This document shows positions 42,870-52,573 of a DNA stretch of 64,000 nucleotides, one piece after another (the stretch's first letter is position 1; every line of letters starts with the position of its first letter). The notes under the pieces are model-generated. The model worked only from the letters and a program-made list of their open reading frames with translations, searched no databases and was not told where the DNA came from. The stretch is taken from contig JACQYI010000009.1 of NCBI GenBank assembly GCA_016208305.1, forward strand, positions 124,001-188,000, in the 5' to 3' direction. Both the position numbers and the translations under genes were made by a program. Origin of the DNA: Oscillatoriophycideae cyanobacterium NC_groundwater_1537_Pr4_S-0.65um_50_18 (lineage in GTDB: Bacteria; Cyanobacteriota; Cyanobacteriia; Elainellales; Elainellaceae).

Positions 42870-45519
42870 GCTCACCTCCCTTTGTCCGATGTTCGACATT
42901 CTGCAGAATCAGAGCGGCTACCAATCCCGTCCACCCGGTTTGATGGCTGGCTCCCAACCCTGCGCCATTATCGCCGTGAAAATACTCGTGAAATAGAACA
43001 TAGTCCCGCCAGTGGGGATCAGACTGAAACACCTCTAGCCCGGTGTAGACCGGACGCTGACCTGCCTCATCTTGCTTAAAGATGCTGACAAGGCGATGCG
43101 AGAGGGCGATCGCCACTTCCCGTAGCGTCATTTCTTGCCCAGAACCCGTCGGACATTCCACCCGGAATTCATCGCCAAAGTAATGATAAAACTGCCATAG
43201 GGCTTCAATGATCAGGTAATTTACCGGAAACCAAATTGGCCCACGCCAGTTGGAATTGCCGCCAAACAGCCCCGTTGTCGATTCCGCTGGCTCATAGTCT
43301 ACAGAGTATTGCTCTCCCGGACATTGCAGCGTATAGGGATGCGCCTGATGGTACTTGGAGAGGGCGCGAATCCCGTGGGGGCTAAAAAACTCGCTCTCAT
43401 CGAGCATGCGCTGCAAAATGCGCCGCAGTTTCGTCCCATAGACGATCGCCAACAAGCGCCTTGCGCCTATGCCTGGAGTTTCCATACAGGCCACTTTGTT
43501 TTTTAGCTCTGGGCGATTGTGGATAAACCACTGCATGCGTTTTTTGAAGCCTGGAAACTGTTCTAAAGTCTTCAACTCCAAGACGGTAACGGCAAACAGA
43601 GGAATTAACCCAACCATCGATCGCACCCTTAAGGGGAACTGATGACCATTGGGCATGCGCAGAGCGTCATAGTAGAACCCATCTTCCTCATCCCACAGGG
43701 CAATATCTGCGTCGCCAATGCCGTCGATCGCATCGGCAATGTAAAGAAAATGCTCAAAGAATTTACTGGCAATATCTTCATAGGAATTATCTTCTTTGGC
43801 CAGCTCAAGCGCGATCGCCAGCATGTTCAAACAATACATTCCCATCCAGCTCGTGCCATCGGCCTGATTCAGATAGCCGCCTGTAGGCAGTTCCTTGCTG
43901 CGATCGAACACTCCAATGTTGTCTAGCCCCAAAAACCCGCCCTGAAAGACATTCTTGCCCTCCATATCTTTGCGGTTTACCCACCAGGTAAAGTTGAGCA
44001 GCAGCTTGTGAAAGACCCGCTGGAGAAACTGGCGATCGCTACGCCCGTAAATCTTTTGCTCGATCTGGTACACGCGCAACGCAGCCCAAGCCTGCACAGG
44101 CGGATTGACATCCCCAAAAGCCCATTCATAAGCAGGCAATTGACCGTTAGGCTGCATATACCACTCGCGGGTGAGGCGATCGAGTTGCAGCTTGGCAAAG
44201 TCTGGATCAACCACCACGAGCGGAATCAAGTGAAAGGCCAGATCCCAGGCGGCAAACCAGGGATATTCCCACTTGTCGGGCATGGACAGAATATCTTCGC
44301 TAAACAAATTGATCCATTCAGCGTTGCGTCCTGTTTTCCGTTCGGGTGCTGGGGAAGGCTGCCCCGGATCTCCATTTAACCAATCCTGCACAACATAGTG
44401 ATAGTACTGCTTGCTCCAGAGCAACCCTGCAAAAGCCTGCCGTTGAATATTGCGTTCATCCTCTGCCATAGTGTAAGGACAAATGCGGTGATAGAACTCA
44501 TCTGCCTCCTGTTGGCGCTGTTGAAACACCTGATCAAATTCGGTGCCCAAGGGGGCAGCCAGATCGGGCTGGTCGCTCAAGCGAAGACAAATAACCTGCG
44601 TTTCTCCTGGCGCAAACGATAGTGAATAATTGGCTGCAAACTTGGTGCCCAGGCGATCGGGATTGACCTTATCCTGCTGTCCCTGCACAACGTAATCATG
44701 AATGCCATCTTTGACGTAAGGGGATTCATTGTCGGCATCAAACAGCCGCTTATAGTTTGTCTCATTGTTCGTGAAAAGCAGCTCTGCATCACCTTGACAA
44801 TAGAGCCAGCGGTTTCCGAGCGTGGGATGAGAAGCCTCAATGACGCTGTCCTCGTTAGCGACTTTTATCCAGGGTTTTTCATCCCCATTCCAATCCCAGG
44901 TATTGCGAAACCAAAGCGTCGGCAGCAGGTACAGCCGATGAGCTTCCGATCCTCGATTGGCGATCGTGATTCGAATTAAGATATCCTCTGGCGAGGCTTT
45001 AGCGTACTCGACGAAGACATCAAAATATCGATCTCCAGTAAAAATTCCGGTATCAATTAGCTCAAATTCTGGTTCAGATTTACCCCTGCGACGATTCTCT
45101 TCAATTAGCTCTGTATAGGGAAAAGCCTGCTGAGGATACTTATACAGGCACTTCATGTAGGAATGGGTGGGCGTGCTGTCGAGATAGAAGTAGCATTCTT
45201 TGACATCCTCGCCATGATTGCCTTCTGTGCCCGTTAAGCCAAACAGCCGCTCTTTCAAAATCGGATCATGCCCATTCCAAAGGGCGATCGCAAAACATAG
45301 CCGCTGACGGCTATCCGAAATTCCAGCAATGCCATCTTCGCCCCACCGATAGGTGCGCGAACGAGACTGATCATGCGAGAAATAATCCCAGGCCGAACCG
45401 TAAGGGCTGTAATCTTCCCGTACCGTTCCCCACTGCCGTTCGCTCAGGTAAGGCCCCCAGCGTTTCCAGTAGGCGGTGCGTTCTCGGTCTTGCTGCAATC
45501 GAAGTTCTTCGGGCGTCAT
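42856..45519 (-). CDS. GH63/MGH1-like glucosidase
   Basis: 887 residues, a large (alpha/alpha)6-barrel glycoside hydrolase of the GH63-like group often annotated as glucosidase. The N-terminal beta-sandwich ([52 protein letters not shown]) is characteristic. The catalytic barrel contains [58 protein letters not shown] and [20 protein letters not shown], regions holding the general acid Asp and base Glu. No signal peptide, so the substrate is cytoplasmic, possibly a glucosylglycerol- or glucosylglycerate-type compatible solute. It follows the SDR gene by 12 bases and overlaps the aquaporin start. Confidence 0.92.
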   Translation of the reverse strand: MTPEELRLQQDRERTAYWKRWGPYLSERQWGTVREDYSPYGSAWDYFSHDQSRSRTYRWGEDGIAGISDSRQRLCFAIALWNGHDPILKERLFGLTGTEGNHGEDVKECYFYLDSTPTHSYMKCLYKYPQQAFPYTELIEENRRRGKSEPEFELIDTGIFTGDRYFDVFVEYAKASPEDILIRITIANRGSEAHRLYLLPTLWFRNTWDWNGDEKPWIKVANEDSVIEASHPTLGNRWLYCQGDAELLFTNNETNYKRLFDADNESPYVKDGIHDYVVQGQQDKVNPDRLGTKFAANYSLSFAPGETQVICLRLSDQPDLAAPLGTEFDQVFQQRQQEADEFYHRICPYTMAEDERNIQRQAFAGLLWSKQYYHYVVQDWLNGDPGQPSPAPERKTGRNAEWINLFSEDILSMPDKWEYPWFAAWDLAFHLIPLVVVDPDFAKLQLDRLTREWYMQPNGQLPAYEWAFGDVNPPVQAWAALRVYQIEQKIYGRSDRQFLQRVFHKLLLNFTWWVNRKDMEGKNVFQGGFLGLDNIGVFDRSKELPTGGYLNQADGTSWMGMYCLNMLAIALELAKEDNSYEDIASKFFEHFLYIADAIDGIGDADIALWDEEDGFYYDALRMPNGHQFPLRVRSMVGLIPLFAVTVLELKTLEQFPGFKKRMQWFIHNRPELKNKVACMETPGIGARRLLAIVYGTKLRRILQRMLDESEFFSPHGIRALSKYHQAHPYTLQCPGEQYSVDYEPAESTTGLFGGNSNWRGPIWFPVNYLIIEALWQFYHYFGDEFRVECPTGSGQEMTLREVAIALSHRLVSIFKQDEAGQRPVYTGLEVFQSDPHWRDYVLFHEYFHGDNGAGLGASHQTGWTGLVAALILQNVEHRTKGGERGNL

Positions 45520-45531
45520 GGTTCCTGATTC

Positions 45532-46314
45532 CTACTGTTCCTGATAATTCCAGAGCAAACCCCCATCCACAAAAAAGGTTGTGCCTGTAACGTAATCGGA
45601 CTCAGCAGAGGCTAAAAAGGCCACGATCGAGGCTACATCACTGGGTTTACCCAATCGCCCCAGGGGAATATTTTTGAGTAGCGCCCCTAGCTTCTCAGAA
45701 TCGTTGAGCAATTTGGTATTGATCGGTGTTTCGATCGCCCCCGGAGCCACATTATTAACTGTGATTCCCCAAGGAGCCAGTTCAACAGACAGATTGCGGG
45801 TGAGCATTTTCAATCCCCCTTTGCTAGCACAGTAGGCCGAAAAGTGAGGAAAGGGTAGTTCTTCATGCACCGAACTGATGTTGATCACCTTTCCAGGCTG
45901 CTGAGTCTCCCGCAAATGTTTGACCAAAGCCTGAGTCGCAAAGAATACACCCTTAAGGTTCACATTCATCACCGCATCGTAATCGGCTTCGGTCACATCC
46001 CAAAAGTCAGCACTTTTCTCAATTCCAGCATTATTAACCAAAATATCCAGTTTGCCAAAGTGTTCAACGCTGTCTGCCACCATGCGCTGCACATCCTGCA
46101 CCATTCCGGTATCGGCCTGAATGGTAAACCCTTCGACCATGTGACATTGCCCCCCCGCCGCTTTGACCTTTGACAGCGTTTCTTCCGCTCCCTCTGGATG
46201 AGAACGATAGTTGATCACCACATCGGCTCCTTCTTGAGCAAGTCGTATGGCGATCGCTTGTCCAATTCCTTGACTACTGCCTGTAACCAGCGCAACTTTT
46301 CCGGACAGTTTCAT
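45532..46314 (-). CDS. SDR family glucose 1-dehydrogenase-like oxidoreductase
   Basis: About 260 residues from ATG 46314 (MKLSGKVALVTGSSQGIG, with GGAG seven bases upstream; TTG 46326 is the alternative). Classical short-chain dehydrogenase: TGSSQGIG cofactor loop, NYRSH at the NADP-discriminating position, LVNNAGI, the catalytic Ser in INISSVHE, YCASK and the PGAIETPINT loop. The sequence style matches bacterial glucose 1-dehydrogenases, which turn beta-D-glucose into gluconolactone with NAD(P). First gene of the SDR-glucosidase-MIP-GMC operon: a glucosidase and a glucose-type dehydrogenase together suggest oxidation of released sugar. Confidence 0.93.
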   Translation of the reverse strand: MKLSGKVALVTGSSQGIGQAIAIRLAQEGADVVINYRSHPEGAEETLSKVKAAGGQCHMVEGFTIQADTGMVQDVQRMVADSVEHFGKLDILVNNAGIEKSADFWDVTEADYDAVMNVNLKGVFFATQALVKHLRETQQPGKVINISSVHEELPFPHFSAYCASKGGLKMLTRNLSVELAPWGITVNNVAPGAIETPINTKLLNDSEKLGALLKNIPLGRLGKPSDVASIVAFLASAESDYVTGTTFFVDGGLLWNYQEQ

Positions 46315-46558
46315 AGTTTGCTCCAATAAGGGTTGAGAAATACTGTAATTAGGTAGGCTAGCTACCTCTCAAAAGCGCATCCAACGCCAGCAATTTTGGT
46401 ATCAATTTTGGTGTTGCTGAATACTCATCTGAAATTGGGGAACTTTGCAGGGTTCGGCAGTCCTTTAGAATGCGGGCTGAGCGCTTGCGGCAAGCCAGAA
46501 AGGGGTAAATCTTCCGGTTTCCAGGCAGAAATCGTCCGTCATTGCAGAAATCGCAGAA

Positions 46559-47167
46559 TCAAGCCGATTCTTCGAGCAGAATGATCCGTCGTTTTTTTCG
46601 AGCGATCGCTCCTCCTACCACCAGTTGAGTCAGTGTTCGAGAAAGGACTTCCGGACTCATACCCAGATCAGAGGCAATATTTTTGAGCGGCTGCTCCAAT
46701 ACGACTGTGTTTTTTTCTGAGGGCGTCATTAAGCGCAAATAATGAAGAACTCGCTCTTGAGCAGAGCGAATACTGCGCAACTCTACCATTGCTTTTGTTG
46801 TATTCAATCGACAGGATAATTGCATCATAAATGCAACGGCAAAATCAGGATTGTGCTGCACCATACTTAAAAAGATTTGTTTGGGAAAGGCTAACACTTG
46901 GGTGGGTTCTTCTGCGATCGCACTACAAGTATAGGCATCTAGAAACAACGCTGTCTCATCGCAGATTTCACCCCCATGCACGGTGCAATAACTGATGGAT
47001 TGACCTCTCTGGGTATAGTGTAGCAATCGAATTTGTCCAGATTTCACAACGTACATCTTTTGGGATGGTTCATTGCGATGAAATAGCACCTGTCCGCTGC
47101 ATAAGGAGTTATAGGTCGCGGCTTTCTGTAAGACTTCAGGTAACTTGTTGATTTCTGAAAAATCCAT
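46559..47167 (-). CDS. Crp/Fnr family transcriptional regulator
   Basis: 202 residues. An N-terminal cyclic-nucleotide-binding-type beta-roll (SLCSGQVLFHRNEPSQKMYVVKSGQIRLLHY...GEICDETALF) leads through a dimer helix to a C-terminal winged HTH (LKNIASDLGMSPEVLSRTLTQLVVGGAIARKKRRIILL). The phosphate-binding RXS core of true cAMP receptors is not evident (ALFLDAYTCSA), and there is no N-terminal Cys cluster as in FNR, so it probably senses another effector or none. It lies on the same strand 245 bases upstream of the SDR operon, a candidate target. Confidence 0.92.
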   Translation of the reverse strand: MDFSEINKLPEVLQKAATYNSLCSGQVLFHRNEPSQKMYVVKSGQIRLLHYTQRGQSISYCTVHGGEICDETALFLDAYTCSAIAEEPTQVLAFPKQIFLSMVQHNPDFAVAFMMQLSCRLNTTKAMVELRSIRSAQERVLHYLRLMTPSEKNTVVLEQPLKNIASDLGMSPEVLSRTLTQLVVGGAIARKKRRIILLEESA

Positions 47168-47825
47168 AGCTTCTGGAAGAATAGCGATCGCGTTTCACCA
47201 GGGTACTGATGGGGTACTGATCTGGCTGAGATAGGGTGCTGATGTCTATTCTAAAAATATTTGAATGGACGAGGCATCTCTATAATCTTGCCTGATTTGC
47301 CTGTCATTCAGGTCTACTTTTTGATTGAAGATAAGGAGAATTTTAAGCTTGAACTTACTGACTTCCCGCTTTCATTGATTCACTTTAGAGGATGTTTGAA
47401 AAGTCCAACTGTGGGTAGCGAAACGTTTCAGATCCCCCTAAATCCCCCTTCAAAAGGGGGACTTTGAATTCATTTCCCCCCTTTTGAAGGGGGGCAGGGG
47501 GGATCAACAGGTGCCTAAAATCACAGCCGACCCTTTTCAAACATCCTCATACGATCGCTTCAGGAAGTCAATCAGGTTTTAGTTATAAAGCGTGCTCCAT
47601 AACTAAAAACCAATCTGTCGAATTAATCAGGCAGTAGAGAAGAGAATTTCATAAAAATCTGTCCCCAGATTTAGTGATGCCGTTCCGTCATCTCTCTGCG
47701 TAAGTTTTTAGGATTCTTTCCAAAGATAGACGATCGCACGAATAGAATTCTCTACTTTGAGAGTAAAGCTACTGTGGCAGCCAAGCTAACTGTAGCGTCA
47801 AGTTCATGTCTTTTAGGCGGTACTC
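47168..47825. other. intergenic region with MITE-like insertion
   Basis: 658 bases between divergent Crp-type and crtO genes. The middle is taken by the 161-bp inverted-repeat element at 47388-47548. No gene seen. Confidence 0.6.
47388..47548. repeat. MITE-like element with perfect 16-bp terminal inverted repeats
   Basis: 161 bp bounded by GAGGATGTTTGAAAAG and its exact complement (47388-47403, 47533-47548). The interior has C-rich/G-rich blocks (ATCCCCCTTCAAAAGGGGGA, then TTTTGAAGGGGGGCAGGG) that form a second inner hairpin. Such G/C-run elements are common in cyanobacterial intergenic DNA. No coding capacity; the target duplication is not clear. Confidence 0.8.
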
Positions 47826-49523
47826 ATGCAGTCATACGATGTCATTATTATTGGAGCGGGACACAACGGGCTAACTTGTGCTGCTTATTTGCTGAAGGCA
47901 GGCTATAGCGTTCTACTTCTAGAAAAGCGTCCTATTCCAGGTGGTGGCGCAACGACCGAAGAGTTGATGCCAGATGAAGCGCCAGGATTTAGATTCAACC
48001 GTTGCGCGATCGATCATGAGTTTATCCACTTAGGGCCTGTGGTCGAAGAATTAGAGTTGACTAAATACGGCTTAGAATATCTCTACTGCGATCCGGTTGT
48101 ATTTTGTCCTCACCCCGACGGCAAGTACTTCTTGGCGCATGCCTCTGTTGAGAAGACTTGTGCAGAGATTGCTCGATTTAGCCCCAGAGATGCCCAAAAA
48201 TACGCTGAATTCATTGATTTCTGGCAGCGACTTTTATTTGGCATTATTCCTATTTTTAATGCGCCTCCTAAATCTATCATTGACATTATCGGCAATTATG
48301 ATGTGCCGAAACTCAAGAACTTACTCTCGGTCGTCGGATTTTCCAACAAAACGCTGGACTTATTTCGTACCCTCTTGGGCAGCGCCGAAGATAATCTGAA
48401 TGAATGGTTTGATTCCGAGTTTCTTAAGGCTCCTCTGGTTCGTTTAGCGTCAGAGCTAGGCGCACCCCCCAGCAGCAAAAACATGGCGATCGGAGCCATT
48501 ATGATGGCAATGCGGCACAACCCTGGCATGGCACGTCCTAAGGGAGGCACAGGGGCACTCACTCAGGCTCTGCTCAACTTGGTGCAACACCTAGGGGGCA
48601 AGGTCTTAACCGATCAATCTGTTGAACAAGTGCTAATTGATGACGGTCGGGCTGTGGGCGTTCGGGTCGCTGGAGGGACGGAGTATCGAGCTACTCACGG
48701 AGTCATTTCTAATATTGATGCTAAGCGTTTGTTTTTGCAGATGCTTGATCCTAGCGATACCGATTCTGCCGATCCCGACCTGCGCGAACGGCTAGAGCGA
48801 CGGATTGTAAACAACAATGAGACAATCCTCAAGATCGACTGTGCCCTATCAGAACCCTTGCGCTTTGAACATCACCAGCACCAAGATCAGTATCTCATGG
48901 GTTCTGTGTTGATTGCAGATTCTGTTAAACAAGTTGAACTGGCTCATAGCGAACCTGCGATCGGTCGAATTCCTGATTCTGATCCTTCTATGTATATTGT
49001 GCAGCCCACAATGCTTGACCCCAGCATGGCTCCTCCAGGATGCCACACGCTATGGATTGAGTTCTTTGCGCCTTACAAAATTGAGGGATTAGAAGGCACA
49101 GGACAGCAAGGCACAGGCTGGACAGAAGAACTCAAGAACAAAGTTGCCGATCGCGTTTTAGATAAGCTGGCAGATTATGCGCCTAACCTGAAGCAGGCCA
49201 TAATTGCCCGTCAGGTCGAAAGCCCTGCCGAATTGGGCGACCGCCTCGGCGCATACAACGGCAACTACTATCACATTGATATGACCCTAGAGCAGATGAT
49301 CCTCTTCCGCCCTCTGCCTGAACTTGCCAACTATGAAACCCCCATTAAGGGTCTTTACTTGACGGGAGCCGGAACTCACCCAGGCGGATCTATTTCGGGT
49401 ATGCCCGGTCGCAACTGTGCCCGTGCCTTCCTCAAATCTCAGCAGCCTCTGGTGCAGATATTTAAGGACATGCAGGATTCGTTCAAAACAACGGTTGACT
49501 CTGTCCTAAAACGTGAGAATTAA
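47826..49523 (+). CDS. crtO: beta-carotene ketolase, CrtO type
   Basis: 565 residues, an FAD enzyme of the phytoene-desaturase-like superfamily that introduces 4-keto groups into beta-carotene to give echinenone or canthaxanthin. From memory it tracks Synechocystis CrtO closely: N-terminal DVIIIGAGHNGLTCAAYLL, PGGGATTEELMP, RFNRCAIDHEFIHLGPV, LNEWFDSE, ARPKGGTGALTQAL, ISNIDAKRLFLQ, HTLWIEFFAPY and the C-terminal LYLTGAGTHPGGSISGMPGRNCAR. Echinenone is the pigment of orange carotenoid protein, so this gene feeds photoprotection. AGGCGG lies near the ATG. The upstream region holds a MITE-like element, and a hairpin follows the stop. Confidence 0.92.
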   Translation: MQSYDVIIIGAGHNGLTCAAYLLKAGYSVLLLEKRPIPGGGATTEELMPDEAPGFRFNRCAIDHEFIHLGPVVEELELTKYGLEYLYCDPVVFCPHPDGKYFLAHASVEKTCAEIARFSPRDAQKYAEFIDFWQRLLFGIIPIFNAPPKSIIDIIGNYDVPKLKNLLSVVGFSNKTLDLFRTLLGSAEDNLNEWFDSEFLKAPLVRLASELGAPPSSKNMAIGAIMMAMRHNPGMARPKGGTGALTQALLNLVQHLGGKVLTDQSVEQVLIDDGRAVGVRVAGGTEYRATHGVISNIDAKRLFLQMLDPSDTDSADPDLRERLERRIVNNNETILKIDCALSEPLRFEHHQHQDQYLMGSVLIADSVKQVELAHSEPAIGRIPDSDPSMYIVQPTMLDPSMAPPGCHTLWIEFFAPYKIEGLEGTGQQGTGWTEELKNKVADRVLDKLADYAPNLKQAIIARQVESPAELGDRLGAYNGNYYHIDMTLEQMILFRPLPELANYETPIKGLYLTGAGTHPGGSISGMPGRNCARAFLKSQQPLVQIFKDMQDSFKTTVDSVLKREN

Positions 49524-50182
49524 TCTCAGGCCATCGTAAGGCGCAATATCCAGATTCTAAAACCCTGATTTCTGCCTACCAGTGCAGAAGTTAGGGTTTT
49601 AGGCTTAAGTACGCGACTTGATAGCCTAAGTGTTGACATGCCAGTTCGCATGAAAATAAAAATTAGCATCTACTCGATAATTGAAAGGAGATAACGTTTG
49701 AATTAGTTAGGATAACGAGAATTTTCCAAATTTCAAGCTTTAGATACTCTTTGTGCATATAAAAGAAACTTGTTTGTGACCGCAATTATTCAAGATGAAT
49801 GATAATTATTAGCTCTACCGAATGATTGGTTTTTCTGTAGGCTGGATTGAACAAAGCGAAACCCAACATTTTAGACTTGCCGCGCTACTAAGCAGGAATA
49901 ATGTTTTCGGTAGTTTTGTCAATTAGATCATGAATGCCAATAACTCCAATATCCTCTCGCAGCTTTATTTGAGATGTGATTGAAGTGTGAAATTCTGTAA
50001 ATAAAATTGCTAAAACAAATTAGACACCTCAAAAATTCGTCAAACCTAAGGACGCTTCTCCCGACATAGAGACTAATGGGGCTAACGGAAGATAAGGCAT
50101 CTAAGCCTAGTGTGTAACGTTTAAGTCAAGGCAATAAAACCACCTTGCTGATAGACCCGTTACTCACACAGGAGACGAAACA
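49524..50182. other. intergenic region after crtO
   Basis: 659 bases. It begins with the hairpin at 49558-49602; the remainder is AT-rich with no gene or named motif. It must contain the promoter of the PRC-barrel gene. Confidence 0.5.
49558..49602 (+). terminator. probable terminator of crtO
   Basis: Long near-perfect stem pairing CTAAACCCTGATTTCTGC with GCAGAAGTTAGGGTTTTAG around an 8-base loop, with two mismatched or wobble positions, about 35 bases after the stop codon. Confidence 0.65.
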
Positions 50183-51082
50183 ATGTCACTTCAAAAAATT
50201 AAAGACTTTGACCCTAACTACCGCGATCACTTTGGCGACGAAGACATTTTGGGCTACGACCTGTATGCAGGGACAGAGAAAGTCGGCAACGTTGACGATA
50301 TGCTAGTTGATGAGACAGGCAATATTCGCTATCTCGTGATCAACACTGGATTCTGGGTTTTAGGCAAGCAATTTCTGCTGCCGATCGGTCGTGCCCAGCT
50401 TGACAACAGAAGCCGTCGCGTGACGGTAGCTGGACTGACGCGGGCACAAGTTGAAGCCCTGCCTCAGTACGATGGCAAAATGCCCGTTGATTACGACTAT
50501 GAAGAGAAAGTGCGCGGCGTTTACCGTCCAATGGGTAATCAACCCCTTGATAGTAATCAACCCGTCGAGAGTACTAGAGCCGTCGGAGAAACTGCTGTAC
50601 GGAACCACGATCGCAACACCTACGCTTACGATCGCGACCCAGCTCTCTACAACCTGGACGATCGCGCTCATCAAAATCTGCGGCTCTATGAAGAGCGGTT
50701 GATTGCTAACAAAACCCGCGCCAAGACGGGTGAGGTTGCGGTAGGCAAGCATGTAGAAACCAAGAATGCCAAGGTTTCTGTGCCGATCGATAAAGAGCGT
50801 GTTGTGATTGAACGCCACACTCTTGCGGGCGGTGCCGCCGTTACCCCAGGAGACAGAGCTTTCCAGTCAGGGGAAGTTGCCCGTGTGGAAGTCTACGAAG
50901 AAACTCCAGACATTCGCAAGGAGGCATTTGTGCGGGAAGAAGTTAACGTCCGCAAAGAGACGAATCGAGAAACCGTCAATGCTGAGGAAACGATACGCCG
51001 GGAGGAGCTAGATATTGATACCAAAGGGAATCCTCTTGTGGACAAAGGGGAAAATGTGAGTCGTCCTAGAAATCGCACCTGA
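50183..51082 (+). CDS. PRC-barrel and DUF2382 (YsnF/AvaK-like) stress protein
   Basis: 299 residues, soluble. A PRC-barrel occupies about 18-100 (DILGYDLYAGTEKVGNVDDMLVDETGNIRYLVINTG). A polar linker follows, then a DUF2382 domain (about 165-280) with the typical LYEERLIANKTRAKTGEVAVGKHVETKNAKVSVPI and a charged RKEAFVREEVNVRKETNRE stretch. The family is linked with general stress and desiccation responses in cyanobacteria (AvaK-like) and Firmicutes (YsnF), but the biochemistry is unknown. ATG 50183 has AGGAG nine bases upstream. A second DUF2382 gene follows 281 bases downstream. Confidence 0.94.
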   Translation: MSLQKIKDFDPNYRDHFGDEDILGYDLYAGTEKVGNVDDMLVDETGNIRYLVINTGFWVLGKQFLLPIGRAQLDNRSRRVTVAGLTRAQVEALPQYDGKMPVDYDYEEKVRGVYRPMGNQPLDSNQPVESTRAVGETAVRNHDRNTYAYDRDPALYNLDDRAHQNLRLYEERLIANKTRAKTGEVAVGKHVETKNAKVSVPIDKERVVIERHTLAGGAAVTPGDRAFQSGEVARVEVYEETPDIRKEAFVREEVNVRKETNRETVNAEETIRREELDIDTKGNPLVDKGENVSRPRNRT

Positions 51083-51363
51083 TCCAAATAACCTGCTGAA
51101 GGTTTTTGACGGTTCGCAGATTCAGTAGATTACAAACGGGTGTTGGGCTGCGCGTAGCGTAGCCCAAACATCTAAAAAGTTGATTTTCAAAAAATGAACA
51201 GGCATTTGTAATCTGCTGAGATCCGTAAACCTATCATCGGTTTTTGGAAATATTGCACTTTCAAAAAACGATTGGGGTTTATCTAATCCATCCTCTAAGT
51301 CAGTATTCGCAGTCCAGGCAGAGCCATCCGCTCTGCCTAAAATATTTTTTGAGGGATATCATC

Positions 51364-52041
51364 ATGACATTTTCAAAACCAGAAGATCATCAACCGGGTA
51401 CGGTAGAGTTCTCTGCACCGTTAGAAACTTCAGTTCCCCTAGAAGCTCCTAGACCAGTCCATATTCCTGCTGCTACCCATATTCCTGCTTCTACAACGCC
51501 ATCTGCTCCCCCGAAGCCCGATCGCGTGCAATCCGATCGAGAACAGTTTCAGAGAGCTAATACACCTGTGCCTCCTGCTGTGTCACCGATCGCTTCTACC
51601 TCGGTCGTTTCTGAGGAAACTATTCGATTGCTAGAAGAGCGGCTAGTGGTTAACCGCATTCGGCGTAAAGTGGGTGAAGTTATCGTTCGTAAAGAAATTG
51701 AGACTCGAATGATAGAGGTTCCCATTCGTCGTGAAAAGCTGATTGTCGAACAGGTCAGTCCTAGTCATCAGCAGCTTGCCGTCATTGATTTGGGACAGTC
51801 GCAAGAAACTGAATTCGACCCGGCTCTTGGCTGGGCACAGACGGCTGGCTCACCTGCGTCGCCTTCTACCATTGAGGGCAAGTTCACTTCTGTCCATGCA
51901 GCCATGAAATTTTTAGACGCGATCGCCCATCACTCAAGTCCAGGTCTGCAAAGTATCCAGGTCAGCATCGTTTTGGAAGATGCCCATTCTCAGCCAGAGT
52001 ATCAGCGTTGGCTAGAGAATAACGATCGCGCTTCTCAATAA
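51364..52041 (+). CDS. DUF2382-containing stress protein
   Basis: About 225 residues from ATG 51364 (MTFSKPEDHQPGTVEF; GAGGGA upstream; the frame is open to 51244). A Pro/Ala/Ser-rich N-terminal third is followed by a shortened DUF2382 motif (TIRLLEERLVVNRIRRKVGEVIVRKEIETRMIEVPIRREKLIVEQV, about 110-160) that parallels the one in the preceding gene. The C-terminal part (KFTSVHAAMKFLDAIAHHSSPGLQSIQVSIVLED) is of unknown type. Probably a paralogous stress protein regulated together with its neighbour. Confidence 0.88.
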   Translation: MTFSKPEDHQPGTVEFSAPLETSVPLEAPRPVHIPAATHIPASTTPSAPPKPDRVQSDREQFQRANTPVPPAVSPIASTSVVSEETIRLLEERLVVNRIRRKVGEVIVRKEIETRMIEVPIRREKLIVEQVSPSHQQLAVIDLGQSQETEFDPALGWAQTAGSPASPSTIEGKFTSVHAAMKFLDAIAHHSSPGLQSIQVSIVLEDAHSQPEYQRWLENNDRASQ

Positions 52042-52223
52042 AACGGGCAAGCCTGAGTCTAGAGCCTCGATAGCTCAGAGCCTTAGAAATTCCAAAGCCT
52101 CAAAACAGGTCAAGTGCAGCCAGCAAGACCTAAAGCCATACATCCACCCTAAGAGAGATGGACGTAGGAAAGTTTTTATTGAACAGTTTTATATAGTGCG
52201 TTATAGCGTGTGATGACTTGACG

Positions 52224-52487
52224 ATGACCTTACATCGACAGCCCCGATTGCCCATAGCCAAACAGCCTGAAATTGGCAGACTGGTGTGGAATCTCCGCCA
52301 AGAGCTGAACCTGACCCAGGAAAAGTTCGCGGCAAAGTTAGGTGTTGCCTTCCCGACCCTCAATCGTTGGGAAAAGGGACGATCGACTCCTTCGCCCTTG
52401 GCAATGGAAAAAATTGAGAGTTTACTGCATCAGCTTGGCGATCGCAGTCAAGTTCTTTTGGCGGAATGCTTTCCTGAAGAGTCATGA
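52224..52487 (+). CDS. XRE-type helix-turn-helix protein
   Basis: About 87 residues consisting almost entirely of one HTH: EIGRLVWNLRQELNLTQEKFAAKLGVAFPTLNRWEKGRSTPSPLAMEKIESLL. No toxin-like or sensor domain is attached, and no toxin gene is adjacent, so I do not call it an antitoxin. ATG 52224 is chosen; TTG 52218 is in frame. It lies 86 bases before the hybrid kinase on the same strand, so the two may be co-transcribed. DNA target unknown. Confidence 0.85.
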   Translation: MTLHRQPRLPIAKQPEIGRLVWNLRQELNLTQEKFAAKLGVAFPTLNRWEKGRSTPSPLAMEKIESLLHQLGDRSQVLLAECFPEES

Positions 52488-52573
52488 GATTTCAAAGACT
52501 AACGAGGTAACGAAGATAACGTAATGGACGCAGAAAAGCGCAGAGTGAGGGTTTCTAATAAGGAGCGGCAGAT

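Noticed and set aside
47261-47467. 68-codon plus-strand ORF
   Set aside because: It runs into the MITE-like element and reads through its C-rich repeat, with no homologue in mind.
52224-52487. XRE gene as antitoxin of a toxin-antitoxin pair
   Set aside because: No small toxin-like gene on either side; the neighbour is a large histidine kinase.
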